15,261 bases of DNA from NCBI GenBank assembly GCA_003224835.1, contig QHZX01000196.1, forward strand, positions 1 through 15,261, given 5' to 3'. Origin of the DNA: Acidobacteriota bacterium (GTDB taxonomy: Bacteria; Acidobacteriota; Terriglobia; Terriglobales; Acidobacteriaceae). This document shows, one piece after another, positions 13,755-15,261 of the stretch. The position numbers and the translations under genes are program-made. Positions within the stretch are counted from its first letter, which is position 1. The number at the start of each line of letters is the position of its first letter. The notes under the pieces are model-generated. The model was given only the letters and a program-made list of their open reading frames with translations, was not told the origin of the DNA and did not search any database.

Positions 13755-15261
13755 TTGGGAGACGAAAAGGCTTTGCAGATATCATCGGCTGGAATATCGC
13801 GTCGAACATTGTTGCGCACAACTACTCTAGGAGCAGCCGGGGCGGCCATGTTGCCTGCACTCGCGGCCGCCCGCGCCATGGTTGCGGATCCAACGCCATC
13901 GCCGTCGAAGACCTTTGAGTTTGAGGAAGCGACGATTACCGACCTTCAGCGTCGCATGACCGCCGGCGAAATTTCCGCTCATTCGCTGACTGAAGCATAC
14001 CTGGGTCGAGTCAGTGAAATCGACGATAACTGCAGCCGCACCGCCTGTGAAAAGCAAAAAGCTGTCGGTCTGAACTCGATCATCGAAATCAACCCCGACG
14101 CTCTCGCTATTTCCAAATCGCTTGATAAAGAGCGCAAGGCCAAAGGCCCGCGTGGGCCCATGCACGGCATTCCGGTGCTGATCAAAGACAACATCGACAC
14201 TGCGGATCGTATGCAGACCACTGCAGGTTCATTGGCCCTGGTTGGCTCTAAGCCAGCGCAGGACTCTGGAGTTGCCCGAAAATTGCGGGACGCTGGGGCC
14301 GTCATTCTCGGCAAAACTAATCTGAGCGAATGGGCCAATATTCGCTCCAGTCATTCCAGCAGCGGATGGAGCGCTCGCGGCGGGCTTACCCGGAATCCGT
14401 ATGCGCTCGATCGGAATCCATGCGGATCGAGTTCCGGCTCGGGAGCGGCAGTTTCGGCAAATCTTTGCACGGTTGCAGTCGGGACCGAGACCGATGGATC
14501 GATTGTTTGTCCTTCGTCAGCCAATGGGATTGTGGGAATCAAACCTACAGTTGGGTTGCTCAGCCGCACCGGCATTGTTCCAATCTCCCATAGCCAGGAC
14601 ACCCCGGGGCCAATGGCGCGCACGGTGCGAGATGCGGCGGTCCTTTTGGGAGCGCTAGCCGGCTCTGATGCGCGTGATACGGCTACTGCTGAAGCCGACT
14701 CGAAGATGCAGAAAGATTACACACGTTTTCTCGATCCGAATGGCCTGCAAGGAGCGCGGATTGGTGTGGCTCGAAAATATTTTGGATTCAGCGATTCGGT
14801 GGATGCGCTGATGAACCATCTGATCGATGAAATGAAATCCGCGGGGACTGTGATTGTCGATCCCGCAGACTTGGAATCGCACGGAAAATTCGACGACACG
14901 GAGTTGCTGGTTCTTCTATACGAGTTGAAAGCCGATTTAAATACGTATCTGGCGTCGCGGCCAGATGCCCGCGTGCACACACTTGCCGATGTCATCGCAT
15001 TCAATGAGCAAAATAAAGGCAAAGAAATGCCTTACTTTGGACAGGATCTGTTTCTGAAAGCACAAGAAAAAGGATCCCTGACAAACAAGGAATACGTGGA
15101 TGCGCTCTCGGCAAATCACAAGCTAGCTCGGGAAGGCGGAATCGATGGCGTAATGGACAAGTTTCATCTCGATGCCATCCTCGCGCCGACCGGCGGGCCC
15201 GCATGGCTAACAGACTTAGTGGATGGCGATCACGCCGGTGGCGGAAGCTCGAATGCAGCAG
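13755..15261 (+). CDS. Tat-exported amidase (amidase signature family), 3' end outside window
   Basis: At least 502 residues of an amidase-signature hydrolase, which cleaves C-N amide bonds through a Ser-cisSer-Lys triad. Read from the TTG start, residues 15-41 form a twin-arginine signal (SRRTLL, hydrophobic stretch, then LAAARA), implying folded export to the periplasm. The triad is visible: K144 in GIPVLIKDNID, cis-Ser S225 in PCGSSSGSGAAV and nucleophile S249 in GTETDGSIVCPSS. DLQRRMTAGEISAHSLTEAY is the usual N-terminal helix. A short insert with two cysteines (DDNCSRTACEK, ~91-100) sits between conserved EID and LNSIIEINPDAL. The protein reads on to the window end (SSNAA), where only the C-terminus is missing. 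GatA is excluded by the export signal; the substrate is unknown. Confidence 0.92.
   Translation, partial: MGDEKALQISSAGISRRTLLRTTTLGAAGAAMLPALAAARAMVADPTPSPSKTFEFEEATITDLQRRMTAGEISAHSLTEAYLGRVSEIDDNCSRTACEKQKAVGLNSIIEINPDALAISKSLDKERKAKGPRGPMHGIPVLIKDNIDTADRMQTTAGSLALVGSKPAQDSGVARKLRDAGAVILGKTNLSEWANIRSSHSSSGWSARGGLTRNPYALDRNPCGSSSGSGAAVSANLCTVAVGTETDGSIVCPSSANGIVGIKPTVGLLSRTGIVPISHSQDTPGPMARTVRDAAVLLGALAGSDARDTATAEADSKMQKDYTRFLDPNGLQGARIGVARKYFGFSDSVDALMNHLIDEMKSAGTVIVDPADLESHGKFDDTELLVLLYELKADLNTYLASRPDARVHTLADVIAFNEQNKGKEMPYFGQDLFLKAQEKGSLTNKEYVDALSANHKLAREGGIDGVMDKFHLDAILAPTGGPAWLTDLVDGDHAGGGSSNAA

Overview
The window looks like a chromosomal segment of a soil-type Acidobacteriota (Terriglobia-like) bacterium. 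This is an inference from gene content: a HAF-repeat secreted protein with a C-terminal Ig-like domain, a Tricorn-like S41 protease with an Asp/Lys-rich linker, a Tat-exported amidase, and scattered AACCGCAGAG-type intergenic repeats. No rRNA, tRNA, phage, transposase or CRISPR signal was seen. Most of the content is ordinary metabolic and envelope genes.

Left part (1-4528). The 3' end of a ribonuclease J gene is followed 17 nt later by a threonine/serine dehydratase whose only well-placed start is an ATC codon. A convergent HAF-repeat secreted protein lies on the minus strand. Divergent from it is a secreted SH3b/TPR-like protein. A compact VapBC toxin-antitoxin pair follows. Its near-consensus promoter has a perfect 21-bp interrupted palindrome over the spacer and -10, and the predicted transcription start falls on the vapB ATG.

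Middle part (4554-8689, all plus strand). Genes for a thiolase, a class I aminotransferase, a small flavin-reductase-like split-barrel protein and a D-2-hydroxyacid dehydrogenase follow each other. They are separated by 36 to 60 nt and share no obvious pathway. The 331-nt gap at 8690-9020 has no gene. It holds three copies of a short interspersed repeat, and a fourth copy lies upstream of the split-barrel gene at 6979-7006.

Right part (9021-15261). On the minus strand are a polyprenyl-phosphate-type GT2 glycosyltransferase and a Tricorn-like protease gene. The protease gene is broken by one frameshift near 12965, apparently with loss of a conserved segment, although the catalytic residues downstream remain. 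Divergent from it is a Tat-signal amidase with a TTG start behind a strong ribosome binding site. It runs off the window end, and its upstream region carries palindromes that look like operators.

No new multi-gene system is evident. The most interesting signals are the ATC start, the broken protease, the VapBC control region, the repeat family, and a set of genes whose -10 boxes sit so close to the start codon that leaderless mRNAs are likely.
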